Shown piece after piece: positions 48,985 through 57,275 of a stretch of 63,089 nt of DNA. The stretch lies in IMG/VR virus record IMGVR_UViG_3300015198_000001, positions 1 to 63,089 of that record. One strand, 5' to 3'. The translations under genes and the position numbers were made by a program. Origin of the DNA: a virus. The notes under the pieces were generated by a model, which worked only from the letters and a program-made list of their open reading frames with translations, was not told the DNA's origin and made no database searches. Position 1 is the first letter of the stretch, and each line of letters opens with the position of its first letter.

Positions 48985-48994
48985 AGGCTATACT
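48985..48994 (+). promoter_or_regulatory. AGGCTATACT promoter, leaderless
   Basis: TATACT at 48989-48994, then six bases (TAAACC) and ATG 49001. No ribosome site. Confidence 0.7.
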
Positions 48995-49000
48995 TAAACC

Positions 49001-49999
49001 ATGAGAAATGACTCAGTCGATACCGATGCCCTGCGTGGGTATCTGGTAGAGCATGACATCCGCTTCAAAGAAGGTGGACAATCCTTTATCATGGATTGTC
49101 CGAAATGCGGAAAGTACAACAAGCTCTACATCCGCAAGACCGATGGAAGGTTCGTGTGTTGGGTGTGCGCCGAAACGGATAACTTCAAGGGCAAGCCCGA
49201 GTACGCCCTAGTCGAGATGACCGGTGACTCGGTTGAGGTTGTCCGAAATATACTGTATGGGGATGCTATACCTCAGGCCTCTATTCACCTAGAAATTAAC
49301 CTCAGGGACTTCTGGGCTGAGGGGGAAGACGAGATTGTAGTTGTTGCTCCCCTGGTTCCCACCCGTTGGCCCTATGACTACTACCCGATTGAGCATCCCT
49401 GGAGCAAGGACGGTCTAGCCTATCTGGCAACGCGCGGCATCGATCTTGAGCTGGCGGTGAGGTACGGGCTTAGGTTTTGCCCATCTCGACGCAGGGTAGC
49501 CTTCCCCGTGGCTCAAAACGGCATCCTCTACGGCTGGCAGGACAGACTTGTGGTTCCGCACGAATGGACTAACTCAGAGACGCTCAAAAAAATCAAAATA
49601 CCCAAGGCTGTAACTAGTACAGGCTTAAAGAAAGAAAAGGTCATAATGTTTGCCGACCGCTTGACAGGCTCGGACCATTGTGTACTGGCCGAAGGTCCAA
49701 TAAGTGCAATGAAGGCCGATCTGTGCGGTGGTAACGTTGCTACGATGGGTAAAGCCGTCTCTTTGGCGCAGGTCCAGTTGATACGCAATAGCGGAGTGAA
49801 GAAACTCTACCTTGCTTTGGACCCAGATGCTGCCAAAGAGACGGCTTTGTTAGTACGCGAACTGGCTTCGGAAATGGAAGTCTACGACATGATCCCCAAG
49901 AAAGGCGACCTTGGAAATATGAGCCTTGAGGAGGTGCACCGACTATTCCTCCTCGCCCCTCGTGTCAACGCCGCCCATGTTTTCGTTCACCTTTGCTAG
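49001..49999 (+). CDS. DNA primase
   Basis: 332 residues. N-terminal zinc finger with C33, C36, C53 and C56 (DCPKCGKYN; RFVCWVC), as in DnaG/T7-type primases. A central region follows (PFPVAQNG-like FPVAQNGILYGWQDRLVVP), then a TOPRIM core: VLAEGPISAMKADLCGG with the catalytic Glu, and KKLYLALDPDAAKE with the D-x-D motif. It makes RNA primers for DnaE. Its last 57 bases overlap the end of the minus-strand gene. Confidence 0.85.
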   Translation: MRNDSVDTDALRGYLVEHDIRFKEGGQSFIMDCPKCGKYNKLYIRKTDGRFVCWVCAETDNFKGKPEYALVEMTGDSVEVVRNILYGDAIPQASIHLEINLRDFWAEGEDEIVVVAPLVPTRWPYDYYPIEHPWSKDGLAYLATRGIDLELAVRYGLRFCPSRRRVAFPVAQNGILYGWQDRLVVPHEWTNSETLKKIKIPKAVTSTGLKKEKVIMFADRLTGSDHCVLAEGPISAMKADLCGGNVATMGKAVSLAQVQLIRNSGVKKLYLALDPDAAKETALLVRELASEMEVYDMIPKKGDLGNMSLEEVHRLFLLAPRVNAAHVFVHLC

Positions 50000-51148
50000 T
50001 ATAGTTTGTGCTAGAACACATTCGACCACTAGACAGCCCTTGCGATGTGCCTTAATTTGACGCACCGCCTCTTTTCGCGATTCAAAGCAAAACGAAGGGT
50101 TTTGAGCTGCCTCGATGAGAACTTCCATACGTCGGTTGTGCGGCAAAGCTAATAGGTTCTGTGCCAACAGATCCGATGCCGACTGCCGTCGCTTGGCAAA
50201 TGAAGTTTTGTCAAGCTTATTGTTACGAATGACGTATTCAGGATCTTCCTCTTCCGCGATACGGGGGTCGCTGACATACGTTGCCCGTAGCGAATCGTAC
50301 ATAAAGCAAGGAGCTTGCCTATCGGAAGACTTAGCAGCGGGTGGTTGGTAAATGGTCAGAGCTGTTGCCAATGCGTCCTTTTCCTTGACCGGAGACCACG
50401 CCAGCTCGGATACTGCGTTATACGTGCTAAAGCGCTTGATCTCATTTACGCCTGCTACTCCAGTGTATAGCCCCGAGGTAACTACATCCAGGGCAGGGAA
50501 CCAACAAGACGCCTTTTTCCACAAAAGGGGGAAGAATTCGTTAAAGCGCTGTTTTAGGTAGGCGGTCAGTAGCTTTTGATTGTCATGGTCCCGTGCATCC
50601 TCGATCGTGAATTTGTGAATGTAGTTGGTGGTCCATACCAGCGCAAAAGTCTTCAGATCGCCATCGCTATATCCACATCTCTGCAACAAAGCTCTGTTCC
50701 CCGCCCTGTTGCCATAGTAACGCACTACGTTAGAGATGATAGTTTCGTATTGCTTGAATTTTTCCTTGCTGGGGTTGGGGGCGTGCCGAAAATCACAATG
50801 ACGCATTGCGACAAGCTCAAACTCGTTGTTGATGTTCAGCTTTTGATCAGGGTCGGGCCCCCGGTCGCTGGGCAAAGGGCGTCCATAGCCAGCAACCTCA
50901 GTGATCCTGTAAAATGCCTCCAGCGCATCCAGCTTTTTCGATGAGGCGAGTTGGCGAGCAGCAACGATAACGCAGCGCTCTACTGGGGTGGGGATCGAGT
51001 CATCGGCCTGGACAGCAACGTACAAAATCTCCCCGTCTTTCGACGTAACCTCGATGTCATAGCCCTTCTTTGTGCTCTTGGTGTGGGGGATCTTGGTCGC
51101 GGTGAGCCAGCTATTTGTGACACAGACGGCACGGGCGTTTTCGTTCAC
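49943..51148 (-). CDS. Unknown protein, possibly sigma-like (401 aa)
   Basis: The only minus-strand gene in the replication block. GTG start with AGGAA upstream and a TTGACA promoter. Residues about 140-215 show a pattern close to sigma region 2: NVVRYYG, GYSDGDLKTFALVWTTNYIH and KF, then DNQKLLTAYLKQRFNEFF. The C-terminus (LALPHNRRMEVLIEAAQN with SFCFESRKEAVRQI) could be helix-turn-helix. The N-terminal 70 residues are beta-rich (KGYDIEVTSKDGEILYVAVQ). A divergent sigma or other transcription factor is possible but not shown. It overlaps the primase 3' end and the DnaB-like leader lies divergent. Confidence 0.6.
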   Translation of the reverse strand: MNENARAVCVTNSWLTATKIPHTKSTKKGYDIEVTSKDGEILYVAVQADDSIPTPVERCVIVAARQLASSKKLDALEAFYRITEVAGYGRPLPSDRGPDPDQKLNINNEFELVAMRHCDFRHAPNPSKEKFKQYETIISNVVRYYGNRAGNRALLQRCGYSDGDLKTFALVWTTNYIHKFTIEDARDHDNQKLLTAYLKQRFNEFFPLLWKKASCWFPALDVVTSGLYTGVAGVNEIKRFSTYNAVSELAWSPVKEKDALATALTIYQPPAAKSSDRQAPCFMYDSLRATYVSDPRIAEEEDPEYVIRNNKLDKTSFAKRRQSASDLLAQNLLALPHNRRMEVLIEAAQNPSFCFESRKEAVRQIKAHRKGCLVVECVLAQTILAKVNENMGGVDTRGEEE

Positions 51149-51219
51149 TTGGTCTTTCCTCGCTATACTGTGAGAGGCGCTGCGCTGTTGAGGGTGTACG
51201 TTTCGTTCTGGCGAGGAAA

Positions 51220-51248
51220 GTTGTACCGCACGTCAAGATCAGTGTCAA
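51220..51248 (-). promoter_or_regulatory. Sigma-70 promoter of the 51-kb minus gene
   Basis: On the minus strand, TTGACA (51248-51243), 17-base spacer, TACAAC (51225-51220). Leader about 65 nt to GTG 51148. The rest of 51149-51332 has no gene apart from a plus-strand CGCTATACT motif at 51161-51169. Confidence 0.55.
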
Positions 51249-51332
51249 CCCTCAAATCGGTATTTTTTATTGTGTAGCTACCTACAGAAGCAAAAAAATA
51301 AGTAAATACTACAGTTTGCTAGGAGACACCCC

Positions 51333-52853
51333 GTGAGTGATGCGAACAACTCGCTGCCGTTCAGCGAGCCCAAACAGGATGCGATGCTCGGACACCTCCT
51401 GGTCAACGATCGGTTTTTTTTGCAAGCCCGCATGAGGGTAGAGCCTTCGTGGTTTGTCAATGTCTACAATTCTAAAATATGGAGGGCCAAGACAGACTTT
51501 CATGTTAGTTACGGGCGTGTACCCACCATGGCCGAGCTGAAGGAACAGCCCGCCTTCCTATCCGAAGAACAGATCGTCAAAGAAAAACTCTACCTTAAGT
51601 TAGGTTCTTGTATTGCTGCTAGCGCAGAGTTTGGGCTTGACACCATAACCCCTGAGTTAACCGACTGGCTGCATGCTCGTATCTACCACCGTATGGTAGA
51701 TGAAAGCTCTGGGCTCTTTAATAAACAAAAATTTCAAGCCGCCTACTCGGTGATGAAGGAGAAAATCAAAGAGATAGACCAGACCTCTTTTGCTAATGAT
51801 AACGAGGCCTCCTTCGAGAACATAGAGGAAGACCTTAAACAAGAGGTCTTGGATAGGAAGACCGCCCTCACCTTTGGGCTCACAGGCATGGACCGACTAC
51901 TGGTCCCTCCCCTGTACGACGACTACGGCAAAGAAGTTGCTACGGGTGGACTGTTAAGGGGTGACACCACCATGATCTTAGCTCCGACGAATCTAGGTAA
52001 GACGACCTGTCTTTTTACAATCGCTGCGCACAACATCTTACCACCTCAAAACAAGTCAGTGCTCATTGTGGCTCACGAAGACTCTGAGGGCGAGTTGAAG
52101 CAGAAACTGTTGTGTTCTGTACTTAATTGGTCACGCGCCCAACTGTACGAAGGATTCAAGACGGTCCATGGCCGAGAAGCCATTAGTTTTGCTACTGATT
52201 GCATTAAGCGTAACGTAGTCTATGTACACATGGCCAAGGCAGGTCTAACGGTAGAAGACGTTGAACAGGTGATTCGTCGCAAGCAAGACGCCCGTGCCTC
52301 AAAGTCAGAAACAGGGTTTAAGGGCTTTGATATGTTAATTGACGACTACCCACACAAGCTGACTAGCGTGATAGCTAGGGGTGGACATTGGGAGCAGAGA
52401 AACGTTGACGAGTATGTATACAATTATTTTGTTATGCTTGCGGTCGAATACAACTGGCACAGCCTATTGCCTATTCAAACGAACCGTGAAGGAGCTAAGA
52501 TCAATGCCCGCGTTAAGGGGTATGAGCGCCGCTTGATTATTCCTCAGGACGTTTCTGAGTCATGGGGTACAATGTGCATTGCGGACAATGTGATCTCCCT
52601 AAACCGCGATGAAATGGCCGAGGCAGGCGAGTACCTCACCTATTATGTTGGCAAAAGTCGATCCAATCGTAAGGGTTGGGCTGTACTTGCAAAGTCAGAC
52701 TTTGCGCATGGACGTACCCATGATGATGCCCTGGGATGCACTTGGTACCCAGGCTCTTCAACTATGACTAGCAGGGTAGACAGCCTATTGCAACAATATG
52801 GGCGTCCTGGGTTAGGGATGTCCATTCCCTCCACCGAGCTGATACATGACTAG
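51333..52853 (+). CDS. Replicative DNA helicase (DnaB-like)
   Basis: 506 residues, GTG start with AGGAGA ten bases upstream. The N-terminal domain (1-130) is helical and DnaB-like. Walker A is APTNLGKTT (K223, T224), Walker B MLIDDYPHK, with a Gln-containing VAHEDSEGELKQ between. SWGTMCIADNVISLNRDEM near the C-terminus is like the RecA-fold H4 region. It would unwind the fork as a hexamer with the primase. Confidence 0.85.
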   Translation: MSDANNSLPFSEPKQDAMLGHLLVNDRFFLQARMRVEPSWFVNVYNSKIWRAKTDFHVSYGRVPTMAELKEQPAFLSEEQIVKEKLYLKLGSCIAASAEFGLDTITPELTDWLHARIYHRMVDESSGLFNKQKFQAAYSVMKEKIKEIDQTSFANDNEASFENIEEDLKQEVLDRKTALTFGLTGMDRLLVPPLYDDYGKEVATGGLLRGDTTMILAPTNLGKTTCLFTIAAHNILPPQNKSVLIVAHEDSEGELKQKLLCSVLNWSRAQLYEGFKTVHGREAISFATDCIKRNVVYVHMAKAGLTVEDVEQVIRRKQDARASKSETGFKGFDMLIDDYPHKLTSVIARGGHWEQRNVDEYVYNYFVMLAVEYNWHSLLPIQTNREGAKINARVKGYERRLIIPQDVSESWGTMCIADNVISLNRDEMAEAGEYLTYYVGKSRSNRKGWAVLAKSDFAHGRTHDDALGCTWYPGSSTMTSRVDSLLQQYGRPGLGMSIPSTELIHD

Positions 52854-52856
52854 TTT

Positions 52857-52866
52857 GCGCTATAAT
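52857..52866 (+). promoter_or_regulatory. GCGCTATAAT promoter for clpP
   Basis: Perfect GCGCTATAAT; ATG 52886 follows 20 bases later with a weak GGGAG between. Confidence 0.6.
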
Positions 52867-52885
52867 AAGGGTGGGAGAATGACAA

Positions 52886-53455
52886 ATGACGCAAGCGGAA
52901 AGGCAAGAGCTTTTAGCCAATAGAATCGCACACACAATGTCTTTGGGTGTAGATGTTCCTGGTAGACGTATCTTTTTGTTCGGTGAGATTAATTCCGAAA
53001 TGTCCTACAGGATAGTAAGCGCTTTCCAAGTACTGGATTCTACCAAAGGACCAATCAACATTTCCCTTAATAGTCCAGGAGGTAGCGAGACGGACGGATA
53101 CGCTATTTACGATGTCATCAATATGTCTAAGAATAGGGTTACTATCGAGGCTTATGGAGCTGTGCAGTCAATGGCGGCTGCAATCCTTCAGGCAGCCGAC
53201 TATCGTCTTATTGCACCTGAATGTCGCTTTATGATTCACAACGGGTCGGTAGGCCTACACGGAGATATTGACGTAAATACAGTAGCGTCTTTGAACAAAG
53301 AGATTCAAAGCCATACTGCCAGATACCACAAGATTCTAGCTGAAAGGTCTGGGCAAAGCCAGAAGGAAGTAGAAAGGCTCTGTAAGCAAGAGACATTCTT
53401 TAATGCAGCTGAAACTGTTATTAATGGATTTGCTGATGAGGTTATACTACCATGA
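52886..53455 (+). CDS. clpP: ClpP-like serine protease
   Basis: 189 residues. The ClpP fold is clear: LNSPGGSETDG (oxyanion loop), GAVQSMAAAIL with nucleophile S95, and CRFMIHNGS with H118. At the place of the third residue, where ClpP has Asp, the sequence is KQETFF, giving Glu169. ClpP works as a tetradecamer with an AAA+ unfoldase; none was seen here, so it may use the host ClpX/A or process a phage protein. The stop is followed by an overlapping 22-codon frame. Confidence 0.85.
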   Translation: MTQAERQELLANRIAHTMSLGVDVPGRRIFLFGEINSEMSYRIVSAFQVLDSTKGPINISLNSPGGSETDGYAIYDVINMSKNRVTIEAYGAVQSMAAAILQAADYRLIAPECRFMIHNGSVGLHGDIDVNTVASLNKEIQSHTARYHKILAERSGQSQKEVERLCKQETFFNAAETVINGFADEVILP

Positions 53456-53506
53456 GCTTAAACAGCGTTGCCTGCTCCTGTAAAGCACACGAAACGATTG
53501 GATCAA

Positions 53507-54103
53507 ATGGACAAGATTAAGCAATACTGGAAATACGCCGTAGCCGCCTTGATTGCGCTTATTCTAGCTGCGTCGGGCGGCTACGTGGCGGGTTGGAAGA
53601 GCCATCCTTCAAAGGTGGAGCAGACTATTACCCGGATAGACGATAAGAAGATTAATACTAAGCTATTTGACAAGACAGACACGACGAAGACTCAACAGAC
53701 AGACAAGAAGATTGAAAAGGATGTTGTAAAGACCAAGATTACTGTGCAGAAGAAGGACGGTACAGTCATCATTACCGAGACTGAGCACGAGCATTCTGGT
53801 TCTCAATCAGAGACCAAGAAGAAGGTAGACGAAAAGAAAGATATTGTAGTAGAGAAGCAGGTAGTAGAACACACGACCGTCGAGACGCAGACCATTACTG
53901 AGTATTTCAACCCCACCTGGAATGTATCAATTCTTGCCCTAGCTACACCAATAGAGTCGTTCAACCCAAGCTCCCTTAAGTATGGCGTAATGGTACAACA
54001 TAAACTACCATTACTCCCTGTCTACGGTGGAGTAATGGTACTAACCAACCCAACCAGCCTCAGCGGAACCCAAGTAGGTATCTCGCTAGGCTTTTCGTTT
54101 TAG
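53507..54103 (+). CDS. Single-pass membrane protein (198 aa)
   Basis: ATG 53507 chosen; a TTG 13 codons up is in frame. Residues 9-30 form a transmembrane helix (YAVAALIALILAASGGYVAG), followed by a Lys/Thr/Glu-rich stalk (40-130) and a C-terminal domain ending GISLGFSF. Such N-in proteins with long charged stalks resemble inner spanins, but no outer partner lies next to it. A 22-codon frame (53452-53520) coupled to ClpP overlaps its start. Confidence 0.55.
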   Translation: MDKIKQYWKYAVAALIALILAASGGYVAGWKSHPSKVEQTITRIDDKKINTKLFDKTDTTKTQQTDKKIEKDVVKTKITVQKKDGTVIITETEHEHSGSQSETKKKVDEKKDIVVEKQVVEHTTVETQTITEYFNPTWNVSILALATPIESFNPSSLKYGVMVQHKLPLLPVYGGVMVLTNPTSLSGTQVGISLGFSF

Positions 54104-54116
54104 GAGAGATAATACC

Positions 54117-54275
54117 GTGATTGACGTAACGAAAACAGAGCTGCGCGAAGCTATCCGTAGTGTACTTGCTTCACGTTTCATTGAAAACGACGAAGAGTAT
54201 CTTGAAGATACCATTGACGAGATCGTGGCTGAGGTAGAGGGACTAGAAGGTCCTTACGATGAGACGGAAGAATAA
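54117..54275 (+). CDS. Small acidic protein (52 aa)
   Basis: GTG 54117 with GGAGAG upstream; IDVTKTELREAIRSVLASRF then a strongly acidic part (ENDEEYLEDTIDEIVAEVE). It overlaps the next gene by 17 bases. Acidic small proteins in phages often mimic DNA or inhibit host enzymes; there is no direct evidence here. Confidence 0.5.
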   Translation: MIDVTKTELREAIRSVLASRFIENDEEYLEDTIDEIVAEVEGLEGPYDETEE

Positions 54276-55011
54276 GCCTCGGCTAGGAGATACCACGACT
54301 CTTAAGGCCGAGGCCATGTGTTGGCTACGTTATGGTAAGAAGATGCCTATTGTCTGTACCGAGGCAGGCGCTGATGAATGGCCTGCCGACGTACTGGCGA
54401 TGAACAAGTCTACCTGTATTGAGGTAGAGGTTAAGATTTCCCGTTCAGATATTTTCAATGATTTTACAAAAAAAGAAGCCAAACATTATGCATACAAAAA
54501 CGCCACAGACCGAGCTTCCTCAACCTCCTGGGTGCCGAACTTTTTCTACTTCCTCGTCCCCGAGGAGTTGGCAAAGGAAGCCGTTGAGATCATCTCCCAA
54601 AAACAGCCCAAAGCCGGAATCATTGCCTTTTCGTATGACTTTGGTTTCCGAAACGGTCAACGAATTCGGCTCGTCAAGCCAGCTACCGAGCTTCACAATC
54701 TGAAGCCTTCTGCTAAATTGCGCGCAAAGGCTCTGTTGCGCATGGGTAGCGAGCTTTGCTGTAACAAGCTAGCTTTTGCCAAATTAGGAGAGAGTGAAGC
54801 AGTAATGAAAGCACAGACAGTTCCTGTGGGTATTCTAGACGTAATAGATCCCCAAAAAGAGCTGGAGGTACGTGCTTCGATATTGGCTAAGGCGCTTCAC
54901 GGGATTACGTGGTCAAACACTACCCCAGGCGAAAAGCTACAGCTCATATCGATGGTCAAAGCGTTATCAGAAGCCAGATTTGAAGAAGTGATTTATGAAA
55001 GAGACGGTTAA
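54259..55011 (+). CDS. PD-(D/E)XK nuclease-like protein (MmcB-like)
   Basis: 250 residues. Residues 12-70 carry the nuclease pattern: LKAEAMCWLRYG (Glu in the first helix), EWPADVLAMNKSTCIEVEVK with the D...E-x-K core, and a following SRSDIFNDF. This arrangement resembles MmcB and related DNA repair proteins. The C-terminal half is helical and unknown. The active-site D, E and K are present, so a DNA-cutting role is plausible. Confidence 0.6.
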   Translation: MRRKNKPRLGDTTTLKAEAMCWLRYGKKMPIVCTEAGADEWPADVLAMNKSTCIEVEVKISRSDIFNDFTKKEAKHYAYKNATDRASSTSWVPNFFYFLVPEELAKEAVEIISQKQPKAGIIAFSYDFGFRNGQRIRLVKPATELHNLKPSAKLRAKALLRMGSELCCNKLAFAKLGESEAVMKAQTVPVGILDVIDPQKELEVRASILAKALHGITWSNTTPGEKLQLISMVKALSEARFEEVIYERDG

Positions 55012-55020
55012 AAGAGCTCC

Positions 55021-55305
55021 ATGAAGAAAACTATCTCCAATGTCAAAATCGATAATGATAAAGTTCGTTCTCGTGTCAGAATCGAAGACGACGAATGCCT
55101 TGCTACTTCCCCCTTGTTTAGAATGGGGGCTTATCGGCTGTTACAAACAATAGTCGATAAGCCCGAGTTAACATTTTGTCTATTGTCACCATTTGAACGA
55201 CTAAGTGTTTACCACAATGGTAAATCATGGGTCGTTGACGCCGAAGCTATTCTAGAAGTACCTCCAGGGGGTATTTATGCCGAAGCAGCGTCAGACTCAA
55301 CATAA
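55021..55305 (+). CDS. Hypothetical protein (94 aa)
   Basis: Basic N-terminus, then mixed alpha/beta (ERLSVYHNGKSWVVDAEAIL). Starts nine bases after the nuclease-like gene and overlaps the next gene by 29 bases. Nothing recognised. Confidence 0.5.
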   Translation: MKKTISNVKIDNDKVRSRVRIEDDECLATSPLFRMGAYRLLQTIVDKPELTFCLLSPFERLSVYHNGKSWVVDAEAILEVPPGGIYAEAASDST

Positions 55306-55576
55306 GGCTCAAAGAGAAGAACAACGGGCCAAGGAGATGGTTGACCTGAAGAGGGACAACCAAAAGCTCCAGCGACAGGTAGCAAGGCTGAGGAAAGAGC
55401 TTGCTCGCCATGCTACCGAGCTACCAGAAGAAGTTGAGGTGGCCGGAGCATCACCTGTACCTGTACCTGACACCAAAGATGCCTGTCCTGGCTGTAACTC
55501 ACCACTAAAACGACTCAAACTTGGGCCAAGCACCTGGGAAGTCTGTTCTTCCTGCAAATTCACAAGGAAAACCTAA
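55277..55576 (+). CDS. Coiled-coil zinc-ribbon protein (99 aa)
   Basis: Basic coiled coil (residues 5-45, KRDNQKLQRQVARLRKELAR), Pro-rich linker, and a C-terminal four-cysteine ribbon (ACPGCNSPLKRLK and VCSSCKF). One-base overlap with the next start (TAATG). Probably binds nucleic acid. Confidence 0.55.
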   Translation: MPKQRQTQHKAQREEQRAKEMVDLKRDNQKLQRQVARLRKELARHATELPEEVEVAGASPVPVPDTKDACPGCNSPLKRLKLGPSTWEVCSSCKFTRKT

Positions 55577-55935
55577 TGGAATGTACAATCACTTTTTGCG
55601 ATCTATGTAACATTGACCAGGATGTAGAGAATTTTCAGCCTCTCCCAGGCCAGAAAGATGTGGAAGAACCAATTGGGCACATTCGTGGTGTTGTCCGTGG
55701 TACCTTTGCCCAGGCAGCGTATCAATACGGATGGGAAGAAACAGATACTGGCCATATTTGCCAGTGCTGCCTTGAAGATGAAGCTGTTCGCCTGAGCATG
55801 GAAGAGACTACAGAAACTATTTCTGGTTTTGTAGTATTACCTCAATATGAAACTTCCGCTATAGATGTTGTGCAGCCATCCCCCGAGCCCAAGCGGCGAG
55901 GCCGTCCCAAGAAGGTGAAAAATGTCTCAGTTTAA
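55576..55935 (+). CDS. Zinc-binding protein with AT-hook (119 aa)
   Basis: Cysteine pairs FCDLC (8-12) and ICQCC (about 71-75) could form a zinc site, and the C-terminus has PKRRGRPKKVK, a textbook AT-hook for minor-groove DNA binding. It overlaps the RNA ligase gene by 14 bases. Confidence 0.55.
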   Translation: MECTITFCDLCNIDQDVENFQPLPGQKDVEEPIGHIRGVVRGTFAQAAYQYGWEETDTGHICQCCLEDEAVRLSMEETTETISGFVVLPQYETSAIDVVQPSPEPKRRGRPKKVKNVSV

Positions 55936-57052
55936 GGTAGAGGTAGTTAAAGTAGGTGAGCTTGAGAGGCATCCCCAAGCAGATACACTGTCCATTACTA
56001 CAGCCCAGGGGTGTCCGCTCATTGTTAAGAGCGATTCCTTCTGGGCTGGGGATAATGCGGTGTATATCCCCATTGACGCAATGGTGCCTGTCGCACGTCC
56101 CGAATTCTCTTTCCTTGCCAACAAGGACAAGCCACGTACCCATGAGCGGATCAAGGCCAAGAAGCTACGCGGCATTTTCTCAATGGGCATACTGGTACCC
56201 GTCCCCAAGAAGCCTGCTCGCTTCTACGACAATTTCTTGGGCATTCACCGTGAGTACACAATCGGAGAAGACCTAGCTGGCGTACTTGGCGTAACCAAGT
56301 TCGAGGAAGAAGAAGAGGTACAGGAAACTGGCAGTCACTTTTCACGTCTATACCGTAAGTGGAAGTGGAAGCTCTTTGGTAAAAAGAGCGGGCCACGTGG
56401 AGCGGGTAATTCACATGGAATTGCAGCGGGTCCATTCCCCTACTACGACCTTGAGTCTGCACGTCATTATGGCTACCTTTTTGATGAAAACGAAGAGGTA
56501 GTGTTGACTGAGAAGGTGCACGGTCAGAATGGACGTTGGGGCTGGGTTGATGGCAACAAGTGGCTTGTTGCCAGTCATGGCTCCTACAAGGATCCAGAGG
56601 GAGACTCCAACTGGGCGCACGCTGCTCAACTCTACAACCTCAAAGAAAAGCTTTCTCACTACCCGAATGTCGTTCTATATGGAGAAGTTTTTGGTGTCAC
56701 TAAGAAGGGTGCTAACATTCAACACCTCACTTACGGAGCCAAGACTACCCAGCTCCGTATTTTTGACGTATACAACCTGATCACCCAGGAGTGGCTTTCT
56801 TATGACGAGATGGTGGCCTTTGTAGGGGCCATTGGACTCGATACTGTACCTGTCCTTTACCGTGGACCCTGGAAGGGGCTACCTGCTCACGAGGCTCTCG
56901 CAGAAGGCGAGAGCGCCATTGCCAAGCACATTCGCGAAGGATGGGTGGCTCGCCCTGCCTCAGAACGTAACGCGGATCACTTTGGGCGACTGGTACTCAA
57001 ATTTGTAGGGCAGGGTTATCTGCTTGGTAATAAACGCACAGAGAAACATTAG
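55922..57052 (+). CDS. RNA ligase (DraRnl/Rnl5-type)
   Basis: 376 residues. The N-terminal OB-like module (1-100, FKVEVVKVGELERHPQADTL) precedes a nucleotidyltransferase domain whose motif I is EKVHGQNGRW (Lys198 takes AMP). VVLYGEVFG (motif IIIa-like) and VARPASERN then GRLVLKFVG (motifs IV-V) follow. An N-terminal OB domain before the catalytic domain is the order of the Deinococcus DraRnl family, which seals 3'-OH/5'-phosphate nicks in duplex RNA. With RtcB downstream it suggests RNA repair. Confidence 0.8.
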   Translation: MSQFKVEVVKVGELERHPQADTLSITTAQGCPLIVKSDSFWAGDNAVYIPIDAMVPVARPEFSFLANKDKPRTHERIKAKKLRGIFSMGILVPVPKKPARFYDNFLGIHREYTIGEDLAGVLGVTKFEEEEEVQETGSHFSRLYRKWKWKLFGKKSGPRGAGNSHGIAAGPFPYYDLESARHYGYLFDENEEVVLTEKVHGQNGRWGWVDGNKWLVASHGSYKDPEGDSNWAHAAQLYNLKEKLSHYPNVVLYGEVFGVTKKGANIQHLTYGAKTTQLRIFDVYNLITQEWLSYDEMVAFVGAIGLDTVPVLYRGPWKGLPAHEALAEGESAIAKHIREGWVARPASERNADHFGRLVLKFVGQGYLLGNKRTEKH

Positions 57053-57059
57053 AAGAACC

Positions 57060-57275
57060 ATGACCATCAAAGAGCTTAAGGATATGCTAAGTAAATACGA
57101 TGAAAACACCGAGATTGGGATTTTTCACTCAGGAACCCATTTCGATTTTGTACAAAAAATTGCAGGAGTTCGTGAGTTTCAAACTACTCAAGCGGGCTGG
57201 GTACTTTATCCAGCTAGCGGATCAGCTTCTGACAAAATTTGTTTGGGGGTCTATTTTGGCTATACGGATTGTTGA
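57060..57275 (+). CDS. Hypothetical protein (71 aa)
   Basis: ATG 57060, AGAAG site. Begins MTIKELKDMLSKYDENTEIG, the opening of many small phage proteins of unknown function. Its end overlaps the TTG start of the GMP-reductase-like gene by 20 bases. Confidence 0.5.
   Translation: MTIKELKDMLSKYDENTEIGIFHSGTHFDFVQKIAGVREFQTTQAGWVLYPASGSASDKICLGVYFGYTDC

Noticed and set aside
51161-51169. CGCTATACT as a leaderless promoter for the 51170 GTG frame
   Set aside because: The GTG directly follows the -10 box and would lie upstream of the transcript start; the frame is the end of a shadow frame.
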